From: Marinomonas profundimaris
GTDB taxonomy: Bacteria > Pseudomonadota > Gammaproteobacteria > Pseudomonadales > Marinomonadaceae
Length of the DNA stretch: 64,000 bases
Reading direction: 5' to 3'
Assembly (NCBI RefSeq): GCF_000508165.1
Contig: NZ_AYOZ01000011.1
Location: forward strand, 1-64,000
How positions within the stretch are numbered: the first letter of the stretch is position 1; every line of letters begins with the position of its first letter. The notes beneath the pieces are model-generated. The model saw only the letters and a list, made by a program, of their open reading frames with translations, was not told the origin of the DNA and ran no database searches. The position numbers and the translations under genes are program-made. This document shows positions 9,092 to 17,446 of the stretch, in pieces.

Positions 9092-10105
9092 TTAATGAAG
9101 GTATTTAGGGCCAAGTAGAATCGCGAGCGATAATGTCAGTGAAAACGTACCATCATAGTCGTCTTCAGCTTCATGTGTGAACTGGGGTTTTATCTGGCCA
9201 ATCAGCCAATCTTTATAAATTAAACGTTCATATTGAATATTGTATAAGAAACTGTCTGGCTGAACAGAGTGCTCACCCGATTGAAGAAAGCTCAATTGAT
9301 AAGCCATACGATTTTTTTCATTCAATAAATGCTGCATGAAAAAATTTTCACGCGCATAAAACAGGCCTTCTTTATCAAGCCAGGTCACACCGACATCGGC
9401 ACCATAATTAAATTGAGGCGTGACGGCATAACCCGTGCCCAAACCATAACGTGCCCCCACCCCTTTTGAATAATAAGCAAACATCTCTTGTTTCTGCCAC
9501 CAATTCCATTGCCCGATGACATCGCCTTGTTTAAAGCGCAAGCGCAAAAAAGGGTCCAGTGGGAAATCAACTCGCACACCAGCATCCACATCCATTCCAA
9601 TGTCTTGTTTGATGTATCGTACTGCAGCAGAAATGGTGGTTTTCAACGCTGAATTGACCACGGTGGTTTCCTGTGAGGACTCACCTCTCAAGCTTTCAGG
9701 GGCCAGCGTATCCGGTTCAGATTCAACGACTAAACTCAATCTATCTTGCGTGTTAGGAAGCTTTAATTGCGTTCGGAAGTCGAAAAAACTCGAACGCTCA
9801 CTTCCTCCAAACACGGAACCAAAACGTATTTGTAGGTTACTTTCTGAGTTATAAACACGCTGCTTTCCCGATAAGAAAGAATCGATATTGCTAGACCAAC
9901 TACCAATGGTTTTCGACACTTTTTCATGAGAACTCAGCCACCAAGCCGATTCATTTTTTCCTATCGGCTCACTGCCTTCTGTTGATTCGCTGCTTTCCAC
10001 TACAACGGGAAAGTCAGCCTCACTGATTGCATCGTCTGCAAAAGCCGGCAAGGAACAAAGCGACGCCACGCACACCATCACCATTTGCTCCTTGCGGATC
10101 AGCAT
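9092..10105 (-). CDS. Exported protein of unknown function, probable outer-membrane beta-barrel
   Basis: I do not recognise the family. The 337-aa protein has a signal peptide ending at about residue 23 (LPAFA). An acidic, Ser/Glu-rich linker follows, then a region of alternating hydrophobic and polar residues rich in aromatic positions ('MFAYYSKGVGARYGLGTGYA', 'SFLYNIQYERLIY'), which looks like transmembrane beta-strands. It is the last gene of the operon with mtnN, the LuxQ-like and the LuxP-like genes, only 3 bases after the mtnN stop. A role in passing a signal or nucleoside product across the outer membrane is conceivable but unproven. Confidence 0.7.
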   Translation of the reverse strand: MLIRKEQMVMVCVASLCSLPAFADDAISEADFPVVVESSESTEGSEPIGKNESAWWLSSHEKVSKTIGSWSSNIDSFLSGKQRVYNSESNLQIRFGSVFGGSERSSFFDFRTQLKLPNTQDRLSLVVESEPDTLAPESLRGESSQETTVVNSALKTTISAAVRYIKQDIGMDVDAGVRVDFPLDPFLRLRFKQGDVIGQWNWWQKQEMFAYYSKGVGARYGLGTGYAVTPQFNYGADVGVTWLDKEGLFYARENFFMQHLLNEKNRMAYQLSFLQSGEHSVQPDSFLYNIQYERLIYKDWLIGQIKPQFTHEAEDDYDGTFSLTLSLAILLGPKYLH

Positions 10106-10108
10106 CGC

Positions 10109-10804
10109 TTAGTTGCCTTTCAGCATTTGCTGAATCATCAGGGACGAATTTTCGGCCGCCACTTTCAAGTATTCTTCAAAGCTTTGAGGTGATTCTTTAC
10201 CCGCGATGTCAGACAGAGATCGCACCACGACAAAAGGGGTGCCAAATTTGAAACACACTTGAGCCACCGCAGCCGCTTCCATTTCGACCGCCACAAGCTC
10301 AGGAAAAAGAGCACGTACTGCTTCCACACGAACGGGGTCGTTCATAAAGCTATCACCGGTTCCAATCAAGCCTACTTTCGCCTGCACTTTCGTCACTGCT
10401 TGTAATGCTTTTTTGGCCTGATTCACTAGGTCATTGTTCGCTGCGTACGTCGCAGGCATATTGGGAACCTGCCCCATGACATAACCAAATGCCGTCACAT
10501 CCACATCGTGATGAACTACCTGATCCGAAATCACAACGTCTCCGACCTGTAAATCTGGGTCGAAACCACCAGCAGAACCAATATTAATCACATATTCTGG
10601 TTGGAACTGAGAAAGCAGCAAGGTAGTCGACACGGCTGCATTTACTTTGCCAATACCGGACTTAAGCAACACAACTTCTTTGCCTTCAAATGACCCAACA
10701 AAAAAATCGCACCCTGCAATAGACTGTTCACGGACATCGGTCATCCATGCTTTGATGACAGCCACTTCTTCGTCCATGGCGCCAATTAATCCAATTACGC
10801 TCAT
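10109..10804 (-). CDS. mtnN: 5'-methylthioadenosine/S-adenosylhomocysteine nucleosidase (Pfs)
   Basis: Hydrolyses methylthioadenosine and S-adenosylhomocysteine to adenine plus the thioribose sugar. Its product S-ribosylhomocysteine is the LuxS substrate for AI-2. At 231 aa it matches E. coli MtnN (232). Seen motifs are 'IGAMDEEV' with the catalytic Glu at residue 12, 'INIGSAGG', 'VAVEMEAAAVAQV' carrying the second Glu near residue 173, and 'VRSLSDIA' with the catalytic Asp. Its ATG overlaps the stop of the LuxQ-like gene (ATGA), so it is co-translated with a sensory module. No luxS is present in this window. Confidence 0.95.
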   Translation of the reverse strand: MSVIGLIGAMDEEVAVIKAWMTDVREQSIAGCDFFVGSFEGKEVVLLKSGIGKVNAAVSTTLLLSQFQPEYVINIGSAGGFDPDLQVGDVVISDQVVHHDVDVTAFGYVMGQVPNMPATYAANNDLVNQAKKALQAVTKVQAKVGLIGTGDSFMNDPVRVEAVRALFPELVAVEMEAAAVAQVCFKFGTPFVVVRSLSDIAGKESPQSFEEYLKVAAENSSLMIQQMLKGN

Positions 10805-13395
10805 TCATTGCTCCTAGTGTTGGTATGTTGTTGCATCAATTTTTGTGTAAATAGCCCGATTTGATCGCCAGAATACGGCAACCTCATTTCGAAAAACGCC
10901 ACATTATCCGGCATTTCCGGCCACCTTTGTACTGAAAAAAATCTGACATTAGGAAAAGCCGCTTGAATTGACCACAGCTGTGCGTTTGGCTGTGGCTCCA
11001 ATAAAACAATAGTGGCGTCCGTGTGGTATGACAGCACCACAAAATAGTTGGATAAGTCAGTCAGCCATTGGGTTGCGACATCGTGCTTTTCTAACTCGCT
11101 ATACCAAATTGCTTTGCTTACTCGGCTTCCGCCGACGATGACCCACGATTCATCCTGCCCATTCGAATAGGTCGGTGCAATTCCTTCCAATGCGTTCGCT
11201 TTGACCAACACCTGATGTAAGTTGTAATCAAAAGAACAGCCTACTAAGGTGAACACCTGAGGCGCCACGTCGACGGGCAATGTGCTGTTCAGCCACACAA
11301 TAGGAAGTTGATCTCGACTGTATTTGAGTTTCAATACCCGAGTCATTTCTGATTGCGCCTCAACGTCTTTATCACACCCAATCAACACCGCATCAAATTT
11401 AACCACGGCGCTAGACTGAGTGAAAAAGCTGTCCGTTGACACATATTCTTCAACTTGAACACCCAACCGCAACAAGGCCTCTTTCACCGCCACCGCATTC
11501 GGATAATCATTCGATACCCAAGCCACCACTTGATTTGGCGCTAATGGCGTCAGCTCATGTTTTGCCTCGCATTCGTCCATCATGACATTCAGTTGCAATG
11601 CGTTGTTTTGCAGGGTTTTTTGCTGTCCACCAAGATGCGCCAATAAGGTTTTCAACATCCAAGAGAACAACGGCCTAAATGTCATGTCATTCATCGCCAC
11701 CATTTCAAGTTCAGCGCCTTCAAAGCGAACCGTCAAACGACGTTCAGCCATGTCATTCGACATCACCATCATAAACAAAACACGGATCAAGCCTCTGAAA
11801 TTCGCATCTACCGCGACGATCTTCGCCCCTGATTCAACCGAACAATCCAAGAGCGCTCGATTTGCCTCCACACCCATCGCCATCATGACTCGAGCGCTTT
11901 CCTGACAGAAAACCTCGCCAATGGGCAAATAAGCCACTTCACTTTCATCCGATCTGATATCGTCTAATACGGACATCAATAATGTAAGCCAACCTTTCAA
12001 ATGGCTGGCGTCAATATGGTTTGGCAACGTAGAAAGATACGTCAGTTCATTCAAAATGGCGTCTGTATCGACCTTTTTTTGCGCCGCGGATGACAAAGGC
12101 TGCAATTGTTCAAGCTGCCAAGTCAAACTGGTTTCTTGAGTCACATTTCGGCCGACCAATAACAAGCCTCGATAAGCGCTCTCGTTTTGAAACGAATGCG
12201 CCTGCCATTGGTAAATACGTCCGAGATGACTAATCGTAAGATCGAATGAGACTCCGAGACCGCCCTTTAATGCTTCCTGAATCGATTGATGACACGAGAT
12301 TGGCATAAAGTCGAACAAGGTTCGGGCCTTGCCTGCATCTGGGAAAAGGCACTTAGCTTCCTCGTTAATCAACTCCACTTCTGCCACTTCATTACAAAAA
12401 ATAATGGCACTGTGAATCGACTCGGCAAGCAGTGTAAACCTCAGTTCTTTTGCTTTAATGAAGGCCTTATATTGGTTGCTTTGCAGCTGAATGGGTTGCA
12501 ACTCGCTAAAAGGCAATAATTCCTCTTCAGGCCGATACGCTATTGCACCCAGTGGGCGGAAGATCAGTGTTTTGACCAAATGAGATAGAAGCAAATAAAA
12601 GCACAGGGAAACTGCGCCAACCCCCACAATCAAAGGCAACGCGGTGCTTAATAGCGTAGAGGACACTGTGTGTTTTTGGCTGATATCCAATTGTAAGTCC
12701 GCTTGAACGGGTGATACCAATGGCAAACTCGAGCGCAAAACAGAACCCGATAAATCGACACCGTTACGATGCTCTTCCAACAACACGCGATCATCAGCCT
12801 TATCATAAACACGCACCGCGCTCACCTGAGCACTTTCAAGCAACTCTGTGGCCAAGGTTAAATTGTCGTTTAGTGAGATAAAACCATACAAAAAACCTAT
12901 ATTTTCCTGCTCGGTGGACAGCAGTTTTTTCTTATACATGAGCAAAATAGAATGATCGCTTGTGACAATAGACGCCCATCTATTAATGAGCCCTTCCCGT
13001 AACACAGACTGAAATGACACACTCGTAAAAAGGCGCGCTCGAGGGTCCATAGAATGCTGACCATTCGTCCATTCAATGTAGAAAAAATCCAAACCGCCGA
13101 AAAGCAATACTTCATGATGACTGAACAACAAATCCAATTCGTGACCAGGCGCATAATCCCCAAGTGAAAGATCCTGCCCGATGAATTTCATTTCGTCTTC
13201 GGCACGAGCCAAATAACTGTTGAACGCTTGCTCTACCACTCGGTGCTTCAACACCAACCCCTGCTCTTCAGCAGACTGATTCAAGACTTCGATAAAATAC
13301 AGAATCATTAATGCAACAATGGTAAAAGCCACGCAAACCAAGGCCAATACTCTTTTTCGCAAACGATGCCTTAAGCTAATATTCACTTCTGCCAT
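10801..13395 (-). CDS. LuxQ-like hybrid sensor protein with degenerate (pseudo) kinase and receiver domains
   Basis: 864 aa. The layout is that of Vibrio LuxQ: TM1 about 16-38, periplasmic domain 39-249 (the stretch 'INRWASIVTSDHSILLMYKK' aligns with the LuxQ sensor), TM2 about 250-275, PAS-like domain about 312-425, a DHp/HATPase-like region about 431-605, and two receiver-like domains at about 620-735 and 748-855. Catalytic features are missing. There is no H-box (no HExxxP), and no DxGxG or GxGLG ATP boxes. The first receiver lacks a clear phosphoacceptor Asp (VLIGCD), and the second has Glu there (IVLLEP at 795-800). It overlaps the LuxP-like gene by 13 bases and mtnN by 4. It is probably a non-enzymatic signalling partner. 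The reading frame is intact, so it is not a simple decaying gene. Confidence 0.8.
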   Translation of the reverse strand: MAEVNISLRHRLRKRVLALVCVAFTIVALMILYFIEVLNQSAEEQGLVLKHRVVEQAFNSYLARAEDEMKFIGQDLSLGDYAPGHELDLLFSHHEVLLFGGLDFFYIEWTNGQHSMDPRARLFTSVSFQSVLREGLINRWASIVTSDHSILLMYKKKLLSTEQENIGFLYGFISLNDNLTLATELLESAQVSAVRVYDKADDRVLLEEHRNGVDLSGSVLRSSLPLVSPVQADLQLDISQKHTVSSTLLSTALPLIVGVGAVSLCFYLLLSHLVKTLIFRPLGAIAYRPEEELLPFSELQPIQLQSNQYKAFIKAKELRFTLLAESIHSAIIFCNEVAEVELINEEAKCLFPDAGKARTLFDFMPISCHQSIQEALKGGLGVSFDLTISHLGRIYQWQAHSFQNESAYRGLLLVGRNVTQETSLTWQLEQLQPLSSAAQKKVDTDAILNELTYLSTLPNHIDASHLKGWLTLLMSVLDDIRSDESEVAYLPIGEVFCQESARVMMAMGVEANRALLDCSVESGAKIVAVDANFRGLIRVLFMMVMSNDMAERRLTVRFEGAELEMVAMNDMTFRPLFSWMLKTLLAHLGGQQKTLQNNALQLNVMMDECEAKHELTPLAPNQVVAWVSNDYPNAVAVKEALLRLGVQVEEYVSTDSFFTQSSAVVKFDAVLIGCDKDVEAQSEMTRVLKLKYSRDQLPIVWLNSTLPVDVAPQVFTLVGCSFDYNLHQVLVKANALEGIAPTYSNGQDESWVIVGGSRVSKAIWYSELEKHDVATQWLTDLSNYFVVLSYHTDATIVLLEPQPNAQLWSIQAAFPNVRFFSVQRWPEMPDNVAFFEMRLPYSGDQIGLFTQKLMQQHTNTRSNE

Positions 13396-14489
13396 AATTC
13401 CACCGAATAGTGATACGCCTGCTGAACCATCAAACGAACGCTGTCTGGATCTAATTCTGCCGGCATTAACGTTGCGTGCGCGACATAAAGACTGGGCATA
13501 TTTTTCCCTTCAAGGTCCATTTTTATTGCTTCTGCTACCGCAATGGACAAGTCATCTTTCATGAAAAGCACACTCACCTTCACTCGTCTGCTTTCTAGAT
13601 CAGCGATGCCATGCAGAGGCAGCCCCCACGCGTTCGTTTGAACCCTTGGTGCGAGGTTCCTTTCTTTCAATGCCGCGACAACGCCATCCGATATATTCTG
13701 AGAACAGCTGAAAATAAAGTCCGTCGCATTGTCGTTTAACATGGCGTGAGCGGCGTCAAACGCACTTTCCTTGTTATCCGACACCACTCGAATACGGCTC
13801 ACACGACGATTGTATTTCATCATTTCATCGAGAAATAAGTCACAACGCACATAACCAAGATAGCCCGCGGGTAACACCAGCGCCGAAATACGAGTGTCTA
13901 GCGGCAATTGACGATCTAGATAACTTGCCAACATCGTGGTCGCTTTTTTCTGATCAAAGCCAATATACATCAGCGGAGGATGATTCACCCAATGGGTCAA
14001 CGGTGACGCAAAGTCATAGAGGATGACTTTCGGTGATGTTCCAGAACGTAAAAAACGCTCCACAAACCGGCGCTGAATAAAACCAAATCTGGTCATGACA
14101 ATATAATCAGGTTGCGCTTCTGCGGCTTTGAAATACGGCGTGATATCGCTGCCGTCTTGCGAACGGTCTGTGTAAGTATCCAAGCGATAATCGATACCCA
14201 ACTCACGCATGCGCTTTTTAAAGGACATCAGAAGTGATCTATTTTCGATTGAATTCGTATTCCCGAATAACAACAATGCGATACGCACCGCTCTTTTTTG
14301 CGACACTCGCATGGGACTAGGAGGGGAATTGACCACAGTAGTGAATTGCTCAGCCAGCGGACCTTGCCTTGGGCTCAGCTGATAAAAATCGTGACTGTCC
14401 ATCAGATCAAGCGTCATGCTTGCCGCCTGAACAATCAAAGCAGAACATCCAAAGACAATCCACACGATAAAAGAACGAAGTCTGCGCAT
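13383..14489 (-). CDS. LuxP-like periplasmic binding protein
   Basis: 368 aa with a signal peptide of about 22 residues (ending near VQAA). By recall of Vibrio LuxP (365 aa) the match is colinear: 'PLMYIGFDQKKATTMLASYL' against the LuxP segment PFLYVGFD, 'DFIFSCSQ' against DFIYACST, and 'KDDLSIAVAEAIKMDLEGK' against NDDTGIAMAEAIKWDLEDK. Of the AI-2/borate contacts in Vibrio LuxP, Arg215 and Trp289 have counterparts (R215, W288), but Arg310 is replaced by Phe309 and Asn159 by Asp159. It heads the operon and overlaps the LuxQ-like gene by 13 bases, like luxPQ. The ligand may be AI-2, an unborated form, or a different sugar. Confidence 0.82.
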   Translation of the reverse strand: MRRLRSFIVWIVFGCSALIVQAASMTLDLMDSHDFYQLSPRQGPLAEQFTTVVNSPPSPMRVSQKRAVRIALLLFGNTNSIENRSLLMSFKKRMRELGIDYRLDTYTDRSQDGSDITPYFKAAEAQPDYIVMTRFGFIQRRFVERFLRSGTSPKVILYDFASPLTHWVNHPPLMYIGFDQKKATTMLASYLDRQLPLDTRISALVLPAGYLGYVRCDLFLDEMMKYNRRVSRIRVVSDNKESAFDAAHAMLNDNATDFIFSCSQNISDGVVAALKERNLAPRVQTNAWGLPLHGIADLESRRVKVSVLFMKDDLSIAVAEAIKMDLEGKNMPSLYVAHATLMPAELDPDSVRLMVQQAYHYSVELWQK

Positions 14490-14644
14490 TACTGAGTCCG
14501 ATGAAGCACCATAGAAAGAATCATTCTAACCAAATTAGCGGACTTTCGAGATAACAGGAACAATAAAATGCGCCCAAACTCGAAAAAAGCGATCGTGACA
14601 AATAAAATAGGAAGAAAACAAAGAAAATCGTAAATTTCAGACAT

Positions 14645-14675
14645 AAAAAAAGCCGACATAAAGTCAGCTTTTTTT
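14645..14675 (-). terminator. Terminator of the tRNA-Leu transcript
   Basis: A stem of about 13 bp (14645-14657 with 14663-14675) with a 5-base loop and a seven-T tract on the minus strand, six bases after the CCA end of the tRNA gene. Confidence 0.85.
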
Positions 14676-14680
14676 AAATT

Positions 14681-14765
14681 TGGTGCGGAAGGAGAGACTC
14701 GAACTCTCACGCCGTGAAGCACTGGAACCTAAATCCAGCGTGTCTACCAATTCCACCACTCCCGC
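14681..14765 (-). tRNA. tRNA-Leu (anticodon UAG)
   Basis: The 85-base minus-strand gene starts GCGGGAG and ends with encoded CCA at 14681-14683. The acceptor stem pairs GCGGGAG with CTTCCGC, with one GU-type pair. The anticodon arm is CTGGA-TTTAGGT-TCCAG with UAG at its centre. The extended variable arm and the T-loop GTTCGAGTC are clear. It reads CUA and probably CUG leucine codons. Confidence 0.95.
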
Positions 14766-14779
14766 AAGGAATGGCGAGC

Positions 14780-14807
14780 ATTATAGGTAATTGAGTTTTC
14801 CGGTCAA
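14780..14807 (-). promoter_or_regulatory. Sigma-70 promoter of tRNA-Leu
   Basis: On the minus strand TTGACC (14807-14802), a 16-base spacer and a perfect TATAAT (14785-14780) lie just upstream of the tRNA. The G+C-rich discriminator GCTCGCC fits stringent control of a stable RNA gene. Confidence 0.8.
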
Positions 14808-14899
14808 CCATTTTTTTGCTTTTTTAGTAAAAAACATAAAATATTTTCCGATACCCGCCTGCTCACCCGCCTTTAAGCGTCATTTATTTCAAAAAACAC

Positions 14900-15967
14900 T
14901 TAAAAAACACGACCGTTTGAATATTCGCCACGCTCGTAACGCACCGCCATTTCTTCAAGATCCATAGTATGGATACGCGAAGCCTGACCCGCTGAACCAA
15001 ACGCTTCATAGCGATCAATACACACAGCCTTCATCGCCTTGATGCTTTCTGTTAAATATTTGCGTGGATCAAAGTTGCCTTTGTGCTCCGCCAAACTACG
15101 ACGGATCGCGCCTGTTGCGGCCAAACGAAGGTCAGTATCAATATTCACCTTACGCACTCCGTAACGAATCGCTTTGACAATTTCATCAACAGGCACACCG
15201 TAGGTTTCTGGAATTTCACCACCAAACTCATTGATGATTTCTAACCAGTCTTGTGGCACAGATGAAGACCCGTGCAATACAATGTGCGTATTCGGCAACA
15301 ATTCAACAATCTTCGCGATGCGTTCAATGTCCAAAATGTCGCCCGTCGGTGGACGTGTAAACTTGTACGCACCATGGCTGGTACCAATCGCAACAGCCAA
15401 GGCATCGATGCCTGTCGCATTAACAAAATCTACCGCTTCTTTCGGGTCTGTTAGCATTTGATCCATTGTCAAAATACCTTCCGCACCAACGCCGTCTTCT
15501 TCGCCCGCTTCACCGGTTTCGAGCGAACCTAAAACACCTAGCTCGCCCTCCACAGACACACCACAAGCGTGTGCAAATTCAACAGTACGACGTGTTACAT
15601 CGACATTGTAATCATAGCTCGCAGGGGTTTTACCGTCCGCCATCAAAGAACCATCCATCATCACGGATGAAAAGCCCAATTGAATTGAACGCTGGCATAT
15701 CGCTGGAGAAGTACCATGGTCTTGGTGCATAACCACAGGAATGTGAGGATAGTCTTCAATGGCCGCGGCAATCAGATGACGCAAAAAGTGTGAGCCTGCA
15801 TATTGTCGAGCACCAGCGGAGGCTTGCATAATCACGGGAGAGTTCACTTCGTGAGCGGCTTCCATGATGGCTTTTACCTGCTCCATGTTATTCACATTGA
15901 AGGCAGGCAAGCCATAGCTGTGCTCTGCGGCATGGTCGAGCAATTGACGCATACTAATTAAAGGCAT
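14900..15967 (-). CDS. fba: Fructose-bisphosphate aldolase, class II
   Basis: Zinc-dependent aldolase interconverting fructose 1,6-bisphosphate with dihydroxyacetone phosphate and glyceraldehyde 3-phosphate. I start it at the ATG at 15967 (355 aa). An AGAGGAA ribosome site sits seven bases upstream, inside the longer frame opened by a TTG at 15985. Zinc and substrate motifs 'VMHQDHG', '[12 protein letters not shown]'-type loop, 'VLHGSSS' and '[13 protein letters not shown]' are present. The sequence is of the Calvin-cycle subtype common in gammaproteobacteria. It follows pgk in the same direction after an unusual 276-base gap. Confidence 0.95.
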   Translation of the reverse strand: MPLISMRQLLDHAAEHSYGLPAFNVNNMEQVKAIMEAAHEVNSPVIMQASAGARQYAGSHFLRHLIAAAIEDYPHIPVVMHQDHGTSPAICQRSIQLGFSSVMMDGSLMADGKTPASYDYNVDVTRRTVEFAHACGVSVEGELGVLGSLETGEAGEEDGVGAEGILTMDQMLTDPKEAVDFVNATGIDALAVAIGTSHGAYKFTRPPTGDILDIERIAKIVELLPNTHIVLHGSSSVPQDWLEIINEFGGEIPETYGVPVDEIVKAIRYGVRKVNIDTDLRLAATGAIRRSLAEHKGNFDPRKYLTESIKAMKAVCIDRYEAFGSAGQASRIHTMDLEEMAVRYERGEYSNGRVF

Positions 15968-16074
15968 AAAAGTTTCCTCTGACAATTTGTCTTATATTGT
16001 ATTTATAACGGACTGAGTTAGGGTGTTAAGTAACTCATTATTTTTTATCATGATGCTGCTTATCACAGAGCATG

Positions 16075-16212
16075 TGGCTTACGCCTTATCGTTATTGTCA
16101 TATCCGACTTACGCCGAACGGGTCACTCTCTAGTTTTATTATCGCCAGCCTCATTTTTGCAGAGTAATCACTCAACGAAAGATGAAGCCGGCGATCTTGG
16201 CTTACGCCTTAT
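16075..16212. repeat. Direct repeats and imperfect hairpin between pgk and fba
   Basis: TGGCTTACGCCTTAT occurs at 16075-16089 and 16198-16212, with a shorter ACTTACGCC copy near 16107. Between them ATCGCCAGCCTCAT (about 16141-16154) can pair imperfectly with ATGAAGCCGGCGAT (about 16182-16195). This could be an mRNA processing or pausing structure, or a small dispersed repeat. Confidence 0.45.
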
Positions 16213-16243
16213 TATTTAGAACGATCTTTGTCATTCTTTGATA

Positions 16244-17407
16244 CTAATTTTGCGCGCGTGATTCCAACATCGCAACCGCTGGAAGCACTTTTCCTTCAAC
16301 AAATTCTAAAAATGCACCACCGCCCGTCGAAATATACGAAATTTTGTCGGCCAAACCGTATTTATCAATTGCCGCCAACGTATCACCGCCTCCCGCAACA
16401 GAGAACGCATCGCTGTCTGCAATCGCTTGTGCGACCACTTCAGTGCCTTTGGAAAAATTATCAAACTCAAACACACCACACGGACCGTTCCATAAGATGG
16501 TTTTTGCCCCTTTTAATATGTCCGCAAGCGCTTGAGCAGAATCTGGCCCTAAGTCCATGATTTCTTCGTTATCTGCCACTTGATCCACCGGCTTAACGGT
16601 CGCAATGGCCGTGTCCGAGAACTCGGTGCCAACACGTACATCGGTGACTTCAGGAATGTCCAAATCTGCCATGAGTTTCTGCGCTTGAGGAATCAAGTCT
16701 TTTTCATACAACGACTGACCCACATTAAAGCCACGCGCCGCAACGAAGGTGTTGGAAATACCACCACCAACAATGAGTTGATCGCAAATCTTAGACAACG
16801 ATTCTAGCACCGTCAGTTTGGTCGATACTTTTGAACCACCCACAATCGCCACCAAAGGACGCGCCGGGTTGTCTAATGCTTTACCAAGCGCCTCGAGTTC
16901 CGCGGCCAGCAAAGGACCAGCGCAAGCAATAGGGGCGAATTTCGCAACGCCGTGAGTTGACGCGTGAGCACGGTGAGCGGTACCAAATGCATCCATAACG
17001 AAAACATCGCACAACGCCGCCATTTTCTTAGACAAGGTTTCGTCGTCTTTTTTCTCGCCGACATTGAAGCGAACGTTTTCAACCAAAACAAGTTGCCCCG
17101 CTTCAACCTCAATACCATCCAACCAATCTTTTACTAAAGGAACGTCTTGCCCTAGCAAGCCAGCAAGATGTGTCGCCACAGGCTGAAGGGAGAATTCTTC
17201 TTCATACTGACCTTCTGTTGGGCGACCAAGATGAGACATCACCATCACTTTCGCGCCTGCTGCCAATGCCAATTTAATGGTCGGTAATGCGGCGCGAATA
17301 CGAGCGTCACTGGTTACTTGGCCGTTCTTCACCGGTACGTTTAAATCTTCACGAATTAACACGCGCTTATTCGTCAGATCCACATCTTTCATTTTTATTA
17401 CCGTCAT
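16244..17407 (-). CDS. pgk: Phosphoglycerate kinase
   Basis: Transfers phosphate from 1,3-bisphosphoglycerate to ADP in glycolysis. 387 aa, the same length as E. coli Pgk. Motifs seen are 'LIREDLNVP' (N-terminal substrate lobe), '[12 protein letters not shown]', '[15 protein letters not shown]', '[12 protein letters not shown]' and the nucleotide-lobe 'SFVSTGGG'-type loop (here '[13 protein letters not shown]'). The ATG at 17407 has GAGGG nine bases upstream. It lies 39 bases after epd and upstream of fba, the E. coli epd-pgk-fba order. Confidence 0.97.
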   Translation of the reverse strand: MTVIKMKDVDLTNKRVLIREDLNVPVKNGQVTSDARIRAALPTIKLALAAGAKVMVMSHLGRPTEGQYEEEFSLQPVATHLAGLLGQDVPLVKDWLDGIEVEAGQLVLVENVRFNVGEKKDDETLSKKMAALCDVFVMDAFGTAHRAHASTHGVAKFAPIACAGPLLAAELEALGKALDNPARPLVAIVGGSKVSTKLTVLESLSKICDQLIVGGGISNTFVAARGFNVGQSLYEKDLIPQAQKLMADLDIPEVTDVRVGTEFSDTAIATVKPVDQVADNEEIMDLGPDSAQALADILKGAKTILWNGPCGVFEFDNFSKGTEVVAQAIADSDAFSVAGGGDTLAAIDKYGLADKISYISTGGGAFLEFVEGKVLPAVAMLESRAQN

Positions 17408-17446
17408 GTCCGATACCCTCGTCGTTTAACGTTCCAATGTACTCAT

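Noticed and set aside
14489..14722. 77-codon frame on the minus strand with a hydrophobic stretch
   Set aside because: It runs through the tRNA-Leu 3' half and its terminator and has no ribosome site. The hydrophobic look comes from A+T-rich intergenic DNA.
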